NCBI GenBank assembly: GCA_035762665.1
Contig: DASTNZ010000144.1
Span: 62,001 to 126,000 of the forward strand
DNA from: JASLBX01 sp035762665
GTDB taxonomy: Bacteria; Actinomycetota; Actinomycetes; Jiangellales; Jiangellaceae
DNA: 64,000 bases
Direction of reading: 5' to 3'
The notes under the pieces were generated by a model that saw only the letters and a list, made by a program, of their open reading frames with translations, was not told the origin of the DNA and searched no databases. Shown here piece after piece: positions 25,566 through 34,429 of the stretch. The first letter of the stretch is position 1. Each line of letters begins with the position of its first letter. Position numbers and translations under genes: made by a program.

Positions 25566-26656
25566 CACGCCACCTCCGCGCCGTCTCGATCGACCAGTTC
25601 GCCGATCAGGCGTCCGCATACGGAGGCCAGTGGACCCCGCCCTGTCCTTGCGGGCGGTTCTCCGCGCTCCAGCGCCTCGCAAAGCCCGGGTTCGGGATCC
25701 AGCTCCGCCGCCATGCGCAGGCCCAGCGCCGCCGCGACGTCCGTGGCGCGTAGACCCGAAGGTGCCGGTCCGCGGACGACGACTCGGATGTCGGTCGCAA
25801 CCACGCCTAGCCCAGCCGCAACCCGACCAGCCGCCGCGACCGCTCGCACTTCGGCCGGCACTACGAGCAGGATCCGCTGGCACTGACCGATGACTTCTTC
25901 CGTCGCCGGATCGAAATGGCGGGGCAGGTCGAGCACGACGAGATCCCACGATCGCCGGGCGGCGGCCACGACGGCTCGAACCGCCTCGGCTGGAACGCTC
26001 AGCACGCCACCTCGGTCCCACGACAGCACCGTCAACCCGTGCGGTTCGGGCAGATGGCCGCGCAGCGTCGCTCCACCGATCCGACCACGGGTATCGGCGA
26101 GATCCGGCCACCGCAGCCCACCACTGTGCTCCGCTCCGAGGACGAGATCGAGCCCGCCTCCATACGGGTCCGCGTCGACCAGCATGGTGGCGAGCCCTTG
26201 CCGGGCGGCGCATATGGCCAGTGCGGACGCGAACACCGACGCGCCCGCTCCGCCGCGACCTCCCACGACGCCGACCAAGACGGCCTGCTCCAGACCGCTG
26301 CCATCAGCAACGTCCGCGAACAACTCGACGAGGCGCGCCTCATCGGACTCCAACGCAACGACATGTTCTGCCCCGAGACCAACGGCGCGGCGCCAGGTGG
26401 CGGATTCGGGATGGTCAGAACACGCCACCACGACACCAGGCCGTCGCGGCGGGCCGAGCGCGAGGACCCGCTCGGCTTGGTCGTCTCCGACCACCACCAT
26501 CGGCGCAGCCAGCCAGCGGCTGCGGGCGGCTCCCGGGTCAACGACCACATCCGGTTCGACTCCGGCGGCGGCGGCCAGCCGAAGCAGATCGTCGAGCACC
26601 CGCTCGTCAGCCGTGACTAGCAGCGGACGGTTACCTGGCGACATAAGTCGGGTCAT
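25565..26656 (-). CDS. ssd: Ssd/CpaE-like MinD-family ATPase
   Basis: 363 aa. N-terminal receiver-like domain (residues 8-120) followed by a ParA/MinD domain. The deviant Walker A reads VVGGRGGAGASVFASAL, lacking the usual GK(T/S), so ATPase activity may be weak, as in other Ssd proteins. Later motifs: MLVDADPYGGGLD and LVVLDLPRH. In M. tuberculosis Rv3660c is called septum-site determining; in Tad systems CpaE localises the machine. AGGAGG precedes the ATG. First gene of the operon. Confidence 0.9.
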   Translation of the reverse strand: MTRLMSPGNRPLLVTADERVLDDLLRLAAAAGVEPDVVVDPGAARSRWLAAPMVVVGDDQAERVLALGPPRRPGVVVACSDHPESATWRRAVGLGAEHVVALESDEARLVELFADVADGSGLEQAVLVGVVGGRGGAGASVFASALAICAARQGLATMLVDADPYGGGLDLVLGAEHSGGLRWPDLADTRGRIGGATLRGHLPEPHGLTVLSWDRGGVLSVPAEAVRAVVAAARRSWDLVVLDLPRHFDPATEEVIGQCQRILLVVPAEVRAVAAAGRVAAGLGVVATDIRVVVRGPAPSGLRATDVAAALGLRMAAELDPEPGLCEALERGEPPARTGRGPLASVCGRLIGELVDRDGAEVA

Positions 26657-26981
26657 GCGGTCGACCTCCTCGTTGGATGCGCGAAGAGATCCAATGTGGC
26701 CGGATCAGGCCAGCCACCGGCGTGTGCAGCGGCAGAATGTGGATAACGAGGAAGACCACACCTTGGGTGTGGACAATAGAAGCGGCCCCCGCCGGGGGGC
26801 GACGGGGGCCGTAAAGGGATCCGGCTAGGGGGGCAAGCCGAACCCAAGCGGCGGGGGGTGCCGCTCTACACAGTCTGCCCCCGTTTGAGGCGCGGGAAAC
26901 CAGTCAAATCCAGAAAATCTTCAAGGACTTGGCCGAGTCTCCAACTCGCCGCCACGACGCGTGCCCTCCTATGCTCGGATC
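26657..26981. other. Divergent intergenic region with two hairpins (ssd / HAD gene)
   Basis: 325 bp holding promoters in both directions. CCACACC-TTG-GGTGTGG (26756-26772) is a 7-bp inverted repeat with a 3-nt centre. GGCCCCCG (26784-26791) and CGGGGGCC (26803-26810) form an 8-bp stem with a G-rich loop. Both lie 100-155 bp upstream of ssd. They could be attenuators or operators for the Tad operon. Confidence 0.45.
26970..26975 (+). promoter_or_regulatory. -10 box of a leaderless transcript
   Basis: TATGCT followed by 6 nt and GTG at 26982; no Shine-Dalgarno. Confidence 0.6.
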
Positions 26982-27848
26982 GTGGACAACGACGCCCCGG
27001 ACACCGGCGCACCGACAGCACGGCCGGAGGCCAAGGCGCAGCCCAGCCCACGCTCGGCAGCGTTCTTCGACCTCGACAAGACCATCATCGCCAAGTCGAG
27101 CGCCCTCGCCTTCTCCCGCAGCTTCTACGAAGGTGGGTTGATCAACCGCCGGGCCGTTCTGCGAAGTGCGTATGCCCAGTTCGTGTACCTGGTGGGCGGC
27201 GCCGACCACGACCAGATGGAACGGATGCGGGAGTACCTCTCGGCACTCGTTACCGGTTGGGATGTCCAGTCCGTCAAGGACATCGTCGCCGAGGCCCTGC
27301 ACACGATTGTCGACCCGATCGTGTACGACGAGGCCGTGACTCTCATCGAAGAACACCACCACGCCGGCCGCGATGTCGTTATCGTCTCCTCCAGCGGTGC
27401 CGAGGTTGTAGAACCGATCGGGGAGATGCTCGGCGCGGACCGGGTCATCGCCACCAGAATGATCACCGGTGACGACGGCAAGTACACCGGCGAGATCGAG
27501 TTCTACGCGTACGGCGACACCAAGGCGAAGGCGATCCGCGACCTGGCCGATACCGAGGGTTACGACCTGAGCCGCAGCTACGCCTACTCGGACTCGGCCA
27601 CGGACCTGGCAATGCTGGAAGAGGTCGGGCACCCGTACGCAGTGAATCCCGACCGGGCGCTGCGCCGGATTGCCGCCGACCGTGGGTGGCCGGTTCTGAT
27701 GTTCTCCAAGCCGGTCGCGCTGCGCAAACGGGCTGCGTCGTTCCGCGATGCGCCCAAGCCCGCCCTGGCCGCGGCCGCCATCGGAGCGGGTGCAGCGGCC
27801 GCCGGGCTGGCCTGGTACGCGGTGCGGAGGCGCGGACGTCCCTCGTAG
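26982..27848 (+). CDS. HAD-IB family hydrolase (SerB-like), membrane-anchored
   Basis: 288 aa. Motif I FFDLDKTII (nucleophile Asp), motif II VIVSSSGAEVV, motif III with TKAKAIRD, and motif IV YSDSATDLAMLE define the HAD-IB group related to phosphoserine phosphatase. A C-terminal helix (ALAAAAIGAGAAAAGLAWYAV) followed by Arg residues suggests membrane anchoring. Equivalent by position and type to Rv3661 beside ssd. A 21-nt longer start (GTG 26961) is possible but would sit before the -10 box. Substrate unknown. Confidence 0.88.
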   Translation: MDNDAPDTGAPTARPEAKAQPSPRSAAFFDLDKTIIAKSSALAFSRSFYEGGLINRRAVLRSAYAQFVYLVGGADHDQMERMREYLSALVTGWDVQSVKDIVAEALHTIVDPIVYDEAVTLIEEHHHAGRDVVIVSSSGAEVVEPIGEMLGADRVIATRMITGDDGKYTGEIEFYAYGDTKAKAIRDLADTEGYDLSRSYAYSDSATDLAMLEEVGHPYAVNPDRALRRIAADRGWPVLMFSKPVALRKRAASFRDAPKPALAAAAIGAGAAAAGLAWYAVRRRGRPS

Positions 27849-27893
27849 TCGTAGCCGAACTGCGGTATAACCGCTGGTAGGGGAGGAACCGCG

Positions 27894-28880
27894 GTGACCC
27901 GAGACTCCAGCGACGACTACGAGATCCTCGATCTCGCGGACTCGACCACGGACGGGCTGAGGAGCCCGGTCCGCGTTCTTCCGCGCCTCGACCTAGGCGA
28001 GGTCACCAGCGATGGCCAGCCAGACGACGTGCTGACTCGCCGGCCGTCGTGGCGGCTGTGGCTTGCGCTCATTCTGGCTTTCTCCCTCGGGGTCACGGCA
28101 GGCGCGTATGGGTTGAGCCTTCGCGAGAACGCGGCGGACGAGGCCGAACAGGCCGCCGAGGCGAACCTCATCGCCGGCAGTGTGATCGGTCGGATCGACC
28201 CGGCATCGGAAATACAGCAACTGGGCGTACTGATGCTCAACAACGGCCCGCGCGACATCGAAGTGCTCAACGCACATCCGCTCGGGTGGGCGACGCACAC
28301 GTCACGCCCGGCGACCATCCCGAGCTCGGAATGGGGAACGGTTCGCATCGCGGTCGAGCCGATCTGCGACTCTCCCGCACCTACCGCACTGGCCGTACAG
28401 GTCCGCACGGATGCTGGCGACAAGTCCGTCACGGTCCCACTTCCGCCCGGTGGCGGCATGCTCAACGAAGCGCAGGAGCAGATGTGCGGAGCCGATCCTG
28501 GTGTGCGGTACGCCATCAATGCGGGCCGGATCTCCGAGCTCGAGCAGCTGGAACCGGACACGCTTCTCATGCGGGTGGAGTTGCGGCCCGCCGTCCCCGC
28601 CACCGACCTCGAAGTCACTGCTGTTAATGCCTCGGCCGGCGGACTCCTCGCGACGGCGGTCAACCTTCCCATCGTTTTCCGCTCCGACCGGCGCTCGCCG
28701 AGCCCGCTCGATCTGAGCTGGCGAATCACGTCATGCGAGGCCACTTCCCTGCTGGGAGATGTCGCGCCGCAGGTAACCGTCACCCTGCCGGATGAGACGA
28801 CGTACCGGACCCACGTCATACTGCCGGGTCAGGCCGTGGCCATGCTCGCCCGATTCGCCCTCACTGAATGCGGCGAGTAG
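27894..28880 (+). CDS. Membrane-anchored four-cysteine protein, tandem paralog 1
   Basis: 328 aa, not a family I recognise. GGGGAGG precedes the GTG. A cytoplasmic N terminus carries DDYEILDLADS (residues 8-18), then one membrane helix (54-74), then about 250 extracytoplasmic residues. These look like two tandem beta-rich domains, each with a pair of Cys: PICDSP/QMCGAD and ITSCEA/LTECGE. The end, LARFALTECGE, is shared with the next two proteins. Follows the HAD gene by 45 bp. Probably lies outside the membrane with two disulfides; function unknown. Confidence 0.75.
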   Translation: MTRDSSDDYEILDLADSTTDGLRSPVRVLPRLDLGEVTSDGQPDDVLTRRPSWRLWLALILAFSLGVTAGAYGLSLRENAADEAEQAAEANLIAGSVIGRIDPASEIQQLGVLMLNNGPRDIEVLNAHPLGWATHTSRPATIPSSEWGTVRIAVEPICDSPAPTALAVQVRTDAGDKSVTVPLPPGGGMLNEAQEQMCGADPGVRYAINAGRISELEQLEPDTLLMRVELRPAVPATDLEVTAVNASAGGLLATAVNLPIVFRSDRRSPSPLDLSWRITSCEATSLLGDVAPQVTVTLPDETTYRTHVILPGQAVAMLARFALTECGE

Positions 28881-29041
28881 AAACGTAAAGATATTGCCGA
28901 AGGGCTTTCATTTGGCACGTCCGATGACATACAAAGTAAGTACGGCCATAGAGGCCACGCACGGCAGCTGGGCACCCACGCGGCGACCAACCCATGTACG
29001 GGCAGTCGTTCCGGGGCAGCCGGGGCGACAGACTGCTGCAC

Positions 29042-29094
29042 GCCTGGTAACCCAGGCTGACGTGCCAGCGGCGGCGCCCCGTGATGGGGCGCCG
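29042..29094. terminator. Hairpins between paralogs 1 and 2
   Basis: CGGCGCCCC (29072-29080) pairs with GGGGCGCCG (29086-29094) around GTGAT, a 9-bp GC-only stem; GCCTGG-TAAC-CCAGGC (29042-29057) precedes it. They lie in a 278-bp gap that is otherwise featureless, and suggest that paralog 1 has its own terminator. Confidence 0.6.
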
Positions 29095-29158
29095 TTCGCA
29101 CGGTCCGGCGAAGCCTCAACCACGGCACACCTAACGGCGGGTGTCGATGGGAGGTGAG

Positions 29159-30148
29159 GTGGGCGATCAACCCGACGACGGAACGTACGAGATCCTTGAT
29201 CTACGCTCAGCGCTCAGCAGACGACAGAAGGACGGGGCCGAAGAGGACTCGTTTCCCCGCAGCGACTTAGCGGAGCCCGCGTCGGTCGTCGATTTGAACG
29301 AGGGTGCAGACGCGACCACGGAGTCGGAATCCCTGCCTAGGTGGCCAATCTGGGCGATCATGGTTGCCGCCTTCATCGCCGGCGTTGCTGCCGGCGGCTA
29401 CGGCTGGCACGCGCGCACTGAAGGGTTCGATGCCGGCCGCGTCGATGTGATCGCCTTGGACTTGCACTTGAACGGTGAGGTGCGAGGGAGCGTCGACCAG
29501 TTCTTTCTCTTCGCCCATTTGCACAATGCCGGTGCTCGTGACGTCACGATTCTCGGACTCCGGATTCCCGGCTGGTCGAAGACCCGAGATGGCGCGGCGC
29601 AAGAAGTAACGATCCGTGCCGGCGAATCAAGCAGCATGGTGATCTACGGCGCACCGGGTTGCGAAATGGGCGTGCCCGAGGAGCTCGAGGCGGATGTGCG
29701 AACTGAGGCTGGCGCATCTTCGGTGCTGGTGCCGCTCCCATCGACAATTGCGGTCGATTTACTCGTTTCAAGGGAGTGCGGGCAAGCCGCGGGAAGGTCG
29801 TCCGAGGAGGGGAATATTCACTTCAGTTGGGACGGAGCACACGCAATTGAGCCGCCACACATGGCGCTCGACCTGGACAACACGATAGGGGACGTGGAGC
29901 TTGTCGGCGTCGCGATCACGGTCCCTGGCTACGCCGCTGCGGCGACCAACCTGCCTCTCCCGATCAAACACGGCACTCAAGAGACCCTCGAGCTGGACTG
30001 GAGCATCACGGACTGCGCAGCCACCCAAGATCTTGGCGCGGTGGATGTGGAGTTGTCCCTCGCCGGCCGTGCACCCGTGACCACGCAACTGCCGCCGTGG
30101 TCGATCGCCCAGCTCGCCAGGTTCGCCGCTGTGGAGTGCGGGCCATGA
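29159..30148 (+). CDS. Membrane-anchored four-cysteine protein, tandem paralog 2
   Basis: 329 aa from GTG 29159, preceded by GGGAGGTGAG; in-frame ATG 29147 and GTG 29141 would put this ribosome site inside the gene. Same plan as paralog 1: N-terminal TYEILDLRS, acidic linker, membrane helix (62-83, with GVAAGGYGW), then two domains with Cys pairs GCEMG/RECGQ and ITDCAA/VECGP. The segment LDWSITDCAATQDLGAV aligns with LSWRITSCEATSLLGDV of paralog 1. Base composition appears slightly less GC-rich than neighbours. Function unknown. Confidence 0.75.
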   Translation: MGDQPDDGTYEILDLRSALSRRQKDGAEEDSFPRSDLAEPASVVDLNEGADATTESESLPRWPIWAIMVAAFIAGVAAGGYGWHARTEGFDAGRVDVIALDLHLNGEVRGSVDQFFLFAHLHNAGARDVTILGLRIPGWSKTRDGAAQEVTIRAGESSSMVIYGAPGCEMGVPEELEADVRTEAGASSVLVPLPSTIAVDLLVSRECGQAAGRSSEEGNIHFSWDGAHAIEPPHMALDLDNTIGDVELVGVAITVPGYAAAATNLPLPIKHGTQETLELDWSITDCAATQDLGAVDVELSLAGRAPVTTQLPPWSIAQLARFAAVECGP

Positions 30149-30954
30149 CTGGTGGGGCTTTGCGGGTCCTCGCCCCTGCAGTCTTGTTCGGGCTGGGTGC
30201 GGCGGCGGGCGCGGGAGCGGTCGGACTGGCGTCGAATGCAGCGGGTTCTTCGCCTCACCTCGTGGCCGGACAGGTCATAACCCTCGACTACAGCCCTTCC
30301 GCTGCTGACTTGATTGATGTGTCGGTTGATGTCTTCAACGCGAGCGACGAGGAACTCGCCGTACAGCCCATCTCGATTGCCGGCTGGGCCGACAGCGGCA
30401 TTGAGCCGGCTCCCCAGCTAATGCCGGCGAGATCGTGGACTGCCATTGCGTTCAGGACGCTGCCAGAGTGTGATGTGGAGCTCACCAACGTCGTAGTGGT
30501 CGGGGCGAATTCGACTCCGTACGAGTTCGTGGCCGGACGGCACGTGCTTGCCAGGCTGGGCGAAGTCAGGCGTGACCATTGCGGCCTGGAAAGACGATTG
30601 TTCCTCGAACCCGAGGTGATATCGGCGTCGATCCAGGACAACGCCCTCCGAATGGATCTTCGTCTACCGGCCCACGGCAGGACACCCATCGGAGAAAAGT
30701 TGATCACAAATGTGGGTTCGCCGACGCCTGGCTTCACCGTCGAGGTTGACGGCCTTCCCGCGACACTCAGTGCGGACAGCCCGTTGGCCCTGTCGACGAT
30801 CTGGCGTGTCCAGGATTGCCGGCCTGCCGACGAGGGCGTAATACAGCCGGGCATCACCTTCATCACCGACGATGGCTTCGTCGTCGAGTCCTGGTTTGGT
30901 GAACATGCAGTGGCACTGCTGGCGCGGTACGCGGAAATTCACTGCACGGAGTGA
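30145..30954 (+). CDS. Membrane-anchored four-cysteine protein, tandem paralog 3 (short N terminus)
   Basis: 269 aa from ATG 30145, overlapping the previous stop (ATGA). It lacks the YEILDL cytoplasmic part; the membrane helix or signal segment is at residues 6-27. The extracytoplasmic region keeps the two-domain, four-Cys plan: PECDV/DHCGL and VQDCRP/IHCTE, with LLARYAEIHC at the end. Coupling to paralog 2 suggests the two products are made in similar amounts and may form a complex. Confidence 0.72.
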   Translation: MTGGALRVLAPAVLFGLGAAAGAGAVGLASNAAGSSPHLVAGQVITLDYSPSAADLIDVSVDVFNASDEELAVQPISIAGWADSGIEPAPQLMPARSWTAIAFRTLPECDVELTNVVVVGANSTPYEFVAGRHVLARLGEVRRDHCGLERRLFLEPEVISASIQDNALRMDLRLPAHGRTPIGEKLITNVGSPTPGFTVEVDGLPATLSADSPLALSTIWRVQDCRPADEGVIQPGITFITDDGFVVESWFGEHAVALLARYAEIHCTE

Positions 30955-30958
30955 CCGT

Positions 30959-31678
30959 TCAGGCCAGGGATCGACAGATCGCGATCCCTTCCTCCGCGCC
31001 GCGCGCATACGCCTCGCAGCAGTGTCGCACCCAGGCGCCCACGCCATCGGACGTACCGGTCGCGTACGCCTCCAGAAGTTGCCCGTACGCACGCACGAGC
31101 CCGGCATGCCCGGCTTCCGGGACACTGACCGCCCTGGTGTCCACGCCGCGAGCGATAAGGACCATCCGCTCGGCGGCCCGGGCCACGACACCGTCAGCGA
31201 GTCCGAACGGCCTTATCGTGGCCAACTCGCCGTGCACCAGGGCCGCCACGACAACGGCGGGCGCCGCCGTCGGAGCAACGGCAAGTCTGAACAACTGGTC
31301 GAACCTCGCTCGGTCGATGCCGTCGCGTGGCCGGCCAAGGCTCTCTACACCAGCGAGGTCCTTCGCAGCCAGCAGGTGGATCCTCGCCAAGGCCTGGCCT
31401 GGCGCTCCGCTCCACACTCCGGCCAGCGCAGGCACTTCCGCCGTCGCCCGCAACGCACCCTGAGTCACCGAATCATCCAGATCCTCAGCCCTGGCACCAT
31501 CGAGCGCCGCCGAGGCAAGGGCGCCGCGCACCGCGGACTCGGCCGCTACCCGGGAAGCGTCCCTCCGCATGGCGGGCTGGCGCAGCAGCGCGTCGATGGC
31601 ATCTCGCGCATGAGCGGCCGCAACACCGACCCCGGGGAGGGCGGCAATGGCCGCAAACGGGTCGGCGGGCTGGGACAC
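30959..31678 (-). CDS. Fic-like protein with degenerate active site
   Basis: 239 aa. Start GTG 31678 has TATCGT 8 nt upstream, close to a leaderless pattern. The region LVHGELATIRPFGLADGVVARAAER lines up with the Fic motif HPFx(D/E)GNGRxxR, but the catalytic His is Arg and the GNG loop is altered, so AMP transfer is unlikely. Helical throughout. Related proteins beside acs in other actinobacteria are annotated as Fic family or oxidoreductase. Ends 4 bp from paralog 3. Confidence 0.65.
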   Translation of the reverse strand: MSQPADPFAAIAALPGVGVAAAHARDAIDALLRQPAMRRDASRVAAESAVRGALASAALDGARAEDLDDSVTQGALRATAEVPALAGVWSGAPGQALARIHLLAAKDLAGVESLGRPRDGIDRARFDQLFRLAVAPTAAPAVVVAALVHGELATIRPFGLADGVVARAAERMVLIARGVDTRAVSVPEAGHAGLVRAYGQLLEAYATGTSDGVGAWVRHCCEAYARGAEEGIAICRSLA

Positions 31679-31784
31679 AGCGACCGACGATAGCCGCCGA
31701 TTCTTGAGTGAACCGACCCCCCTTGCTGACTCCCAGTGAGTAATGGTGAGGTATGCGTACGAAGCCGAAAGACTGGAGCACGAC

Positions 31785-33752
31785 GTGAGTAGCAAAGCCC
31801 TGTCCAATCTCCTGCACGAGGATCGGCGATTTCAGCCGTCCGACGAATTCGCCAAACAAGCCAACGCCACGGCTGAGCTCTATGAAGAAGCTACCGACGA
31901 CCGGCTCGCATTCTGGGACCGCCAGGCTCGCGAGCTGATCACGTGGGATCGCGAGTGGGACCAGGTGCTCGACTGGTCGAACCCACCATTCGCGAAGTGG
32001 TTCGTCGGCGGTACTTTGAACGTCGCCTACAACTGCGTCGACCGCCACGTCGAGGCCGGATACGGCGAACAGGTCGCCATCTATTGGGAAGGCGAGCCGG
32101 GAGACAGCCGGACTATCACTTACGCGGACCTTCAGCGCGAAGTCGCGAAGGCGGCAAACGCGCTCGTCGAGTTGGGCGTGCAGAAGGGTGACCGGGTTGC
32201 CATCTACATGCCGATGATCCCGGAGACCGCGATCGCGATGCTCGCGTGCGCCCGCATCGGAGCTCCTCACTCTGTGGTGTTCGGCGGCTTCTCGTCGGAT
32301 GCGCTGAAGGGCCGGATCCTCGACGCCGACGCCCGGGTGGTCATCACCTCCGACGGCGGCTACCGCCGCGGTTCGGCACATTTGCTCAAGCCGGCCGTCG
32401 ACGCGGCCGTCGCCGAGTGCCCCAACGTGCACGCTGTCCTCGTCGTCCGCCGGACCGGCCAGGATGTCGACTGGACGGATGGCCGCGACCGCTGGTGGCA
32501 TGACGTTGTCGAAGGCCAGAGCGACCAGCACACCTACGAGGCACACGACTCAGAGCACCCGCTATACATCCTCTACACGTCCGGGACAACCGCTAAGCCC
32601 AAAGGCATTTTGCATACCACCGGCGGTTACCTCGCCCAGGTCGCGTACACCCACCGCTACGTATTCGACCTCAAGCCAGACACTGATGTCTTCTGGTGCT
32701 CGGCGGACATCGGGTGGGTGACCGGCCACAGCTACATCGTGTACGGTCCGCTGGCCAATCGGGCCACGTCCGTGATGTACGAAGGCACGCCGGACACCCC
32801 GCACAAGGGACGCTGGTGGGAAATCGTCGCCAAGTACGGGGTGACGATCTTCTACACCGCACCAACCGCGATCCGGACCTTCATGAAGTGGGGCGACGAG
32901 ATTCCTGCCGCTCATGACCTATCGTCGTTGCGGCTGCTCGGCACGGTCGGCGAGCCGATCAACCCGGAGGCGTGGATCTGGTACCGCAAGAACATCGGCG
33001 GTGACCGCACACCGGTCGTCGACACCTGGTGGCAGACGGAGACCGGTGCCATCATGATCAGCCCGCTGCCGGGCGTCACCTCCACCAAGCCGGGCTCGGC
33101 CATGACACCGCTGCCCGGTGTCAGCGCCGACGTGGTCGACGACACCGGCGAGTCCGTTCCCAAGGGGGGCGGCGGTTACCTCGTATTGACCGAGCCATGG
33201 CCGGCGATGCTTCGCACCATCTGGGGCGACCCGGAGCGGTACAAGGACACGTACTGGTCTCGATTCGCTGAGAAGGGCCACTACTTCGCCGGCGACGGTG
33301 CCAAGAAGGACGAAGATGGCGACATCTGGCTGCTCGGCCGGGTCGACGACGTGATGAACGTCTCCGGGCACCGGATTTCGACCACCGAGGTCGAGTCGGC
33401 GCTCGTGTCGCATGAGAAGGTGGCCGAGGCGGCGGTAGTCGGTGCGACTGACCCGACTACGGGTCAGGGCATCGTCGCTTTCGTCATCCTCCGTGCCGAA
33501 GCAGGCGACGGTGGGGACGGCATCGCCACGGAGCTCCGCAACCACGTCGCGAAAGAGATCGGCCCGATCGCCAAGCCGCGTCAGATCATGGTCGTCCCCG
33601 AACTGCCGAAGACGCGGTCCGGCAAGATCATGCGGCGGCTGCTGCGCGACGTCGCGGAGAATCGCGCGCTCGGCGATGTCACCACACTGGCCGACCCGAC
33701 GGTGATGAACCTGATCGGCGAGGGACTGGCGAAGGGCCGTTCCGAAGACTGA
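31785..33752 (+). CDS. acsA: Acetyl-CoA synthetase (AMP-forming)
   Basis: 655 aa, full family length. Activates acetate to acetyl-CoA through acetyl-AMP. Motifs: YTSGTTAKPKGILH (A3), DTWWQTETGAIMISP, DVMNVSGHRIST and the C-terminal catalytic lysine in KTRSGKIMRRLLR, the site that is acetylated in many bacteria. GTG 31785 is preceded by GGAG at 7 nt; an earlier in-frame ATG at 31743 is less likely. Followed by palindromic repeat copy 2. Confidence 0.95.
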   Translation: MSSKALSNLLHEDRRFQPSDEFAKQANATAELYEEATDDRLAFWDRQARELITWDREWDQVLDWSNPPFAKWFVGGTLNVAYNCVDRHVEAGYGEQVAIYWEGEPGDSRTITYADLQREVAKAANALVELGVQKGDRVAIYMPMIPETAIAMLACARIGAPHSVVFGGFSSDALKGRILDADARVVITSDGGYRRGSAHLLKPAVDAAVAECPNVHAVLVVRRTGQDVDWTDGRDRWWHDVVEGQSDQHTYEAHDSEHPLYILYTSGTTAKPKGILHTTGGYLAQVAYTHRYVFDLKPDTDVFWCSADIGWVTGHSYIVYGPLANRATSVMYEGTPDTPHKGRWWEIVAKYGVTIFYTAPTAIRTFMKWGDEIPAAHDLSSLRLLGTVGEPINPEAWIWYRKNIGGDRTPVVDTWWQTETGAIMISPLPGVTSTKPGSAMTPLPGVSADVVDDTGESVPKGGGGYLVLTEPWPAMLRTIWGDPERYKDTYWSRFAEKGHYFAGDGAKKDEDGDIWLLGRVDDVMNVSGHRISTTEVESALVSHEKVAEAAVVGATDPTTGQGIVAFVILRAEAGDGGDGIATELRNHVAKEIGPIAKPRQIMVVPELPKTRSGKIMRRLLRDVAENRALGDVTTLADPTVMNLIGEGLAKGRSED

Positions 33753-33759
33753 CGCCGTT

Positions 33760-33835
33760 AATCACGTTCGGCAGGCGGATCGACGTGGCTACAGGGCTGC
33801 AGCCTTGTAGCCACGTCGCTCCGTCGCTGGTGGGG
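33760..33835 (+). repeat. Palindromic intergenic repeat, copy 2
   Basis: Starts AATCACGTTCGGCAGGCGG and ends CGCTGGTGGGG. The centre is an almost perfect palindrome: CGACGTGGCTACA (33781-33793) pairs with TGTAGCCACGTCG (33806-33818), and the loop itself contains GGCTGCAGCC. Starts 8 bp after the acsA stop, where it may also act as terminator. The hairpin bases differ from copies 3 and 4 but pairing is kept, a sign of selection on structure. Confidence 0.8.
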
Positions 33836-34042
33836 AACGTCTGGGCGACCATAGGGATCGTCGGGTCAGTCGCGGCTGTCGACCTGCCAGCAGCAAATGC
33901 AATGGCTTGGCGTTACCCCTGTTGCATTACTGCTCGCTGCACAGCGCTCGGGCACAACCCAGCGCAACCGCTCGGTACGACTCTGCACAGCCAGCCCATG
34001 GTCGTATCCGCGAGCCGTCGGAGTTTCGCCCTGATCGTGGGC
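33836..34042. other. Non-coding stretch between acsA and the frameshifted membrane gene
   Basis: About 200 bp downstream of repeat copy 2. Frames here show no family similarity or plausible start. No hairpin of note was found. Confidence 0.4.
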
Positions 34043-34350
34043 TTATGTCTGCGGATCGCTAGAACCGCTGGACGAACCCTCATCGCCGTCGACCGGTGGT
34101 GCCGTGGGCTCCGGCGTTGGCGACTCGGTCGGAGTAGGGCTGGGAGTCATCGGATCGGCCGGAATCTCTGCACCAGGTGACTCTCCGCCAGGCGGCACGG
34201 TGACCCTGAGAAGAAGCTGATGACCCCGACACCGATGACGGTCCCGTAGACGCCGAGCCGGGATGCGAGGAATGCGCCGGTGAGTGCGGCGAGTGATGAG
34301 GCGATGATGTGGGAGGGGCGAAGTCGGGAAGTCTGTTGTTCGTTAGCCAT
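34043..34350 (-). pseudogene. Small membrane protein gene with -1 frameshift
   Basis: Begins MANEQQTSRLRPSHIIASSL, followed by a hydrophobic stretch (LAALTGAFLASRLGVYGTVIGVGVISFF), like a conserved actinobacterial membrane protein. In this frame the C terminus turns into an atypical Arg-rich tail ending at 34147. In the next frame the sequence instead continues RVTVPPGGESPGAEIP, PSPTPTESPTPEPTAPP and GDEGSSSGSSDPQT with TAA at 34043, a typical Pro/Thr/Ser extracellular tail. One missing base near 34205-34215 would restore a protein of about 100 aa. Confidence 0.6.
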
Positions 34351-34429
34351 GAACTCTTGTCGGTCAGGTGCGGGTGAGCCTTGGTAACAACGCGTCCGGA
34401 CACCGATCTCGTTCCGGTCACCACAGGAC

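Noticed and set aside
24405..26213. Apparent 602-aa tadA with N-terminal Arg-rich extension
   Set aside because: The extension is antisense-like read-through inside ssd; ATG 25565 has a good ribosome site and overlaps the ssd stop.
26784..26810. C/G runs as a G-quadruplex
   Set aside because: Only two or three G runs of at least four in the region; the bases are better explained as a hairpin stem.
33785..34180. 131-codon plus-strand frame after acsA
   Set aside because: No similarity, starts inside palindromic repeat copy 2 and overlaps the better supported minus-strand frameshifted gene.
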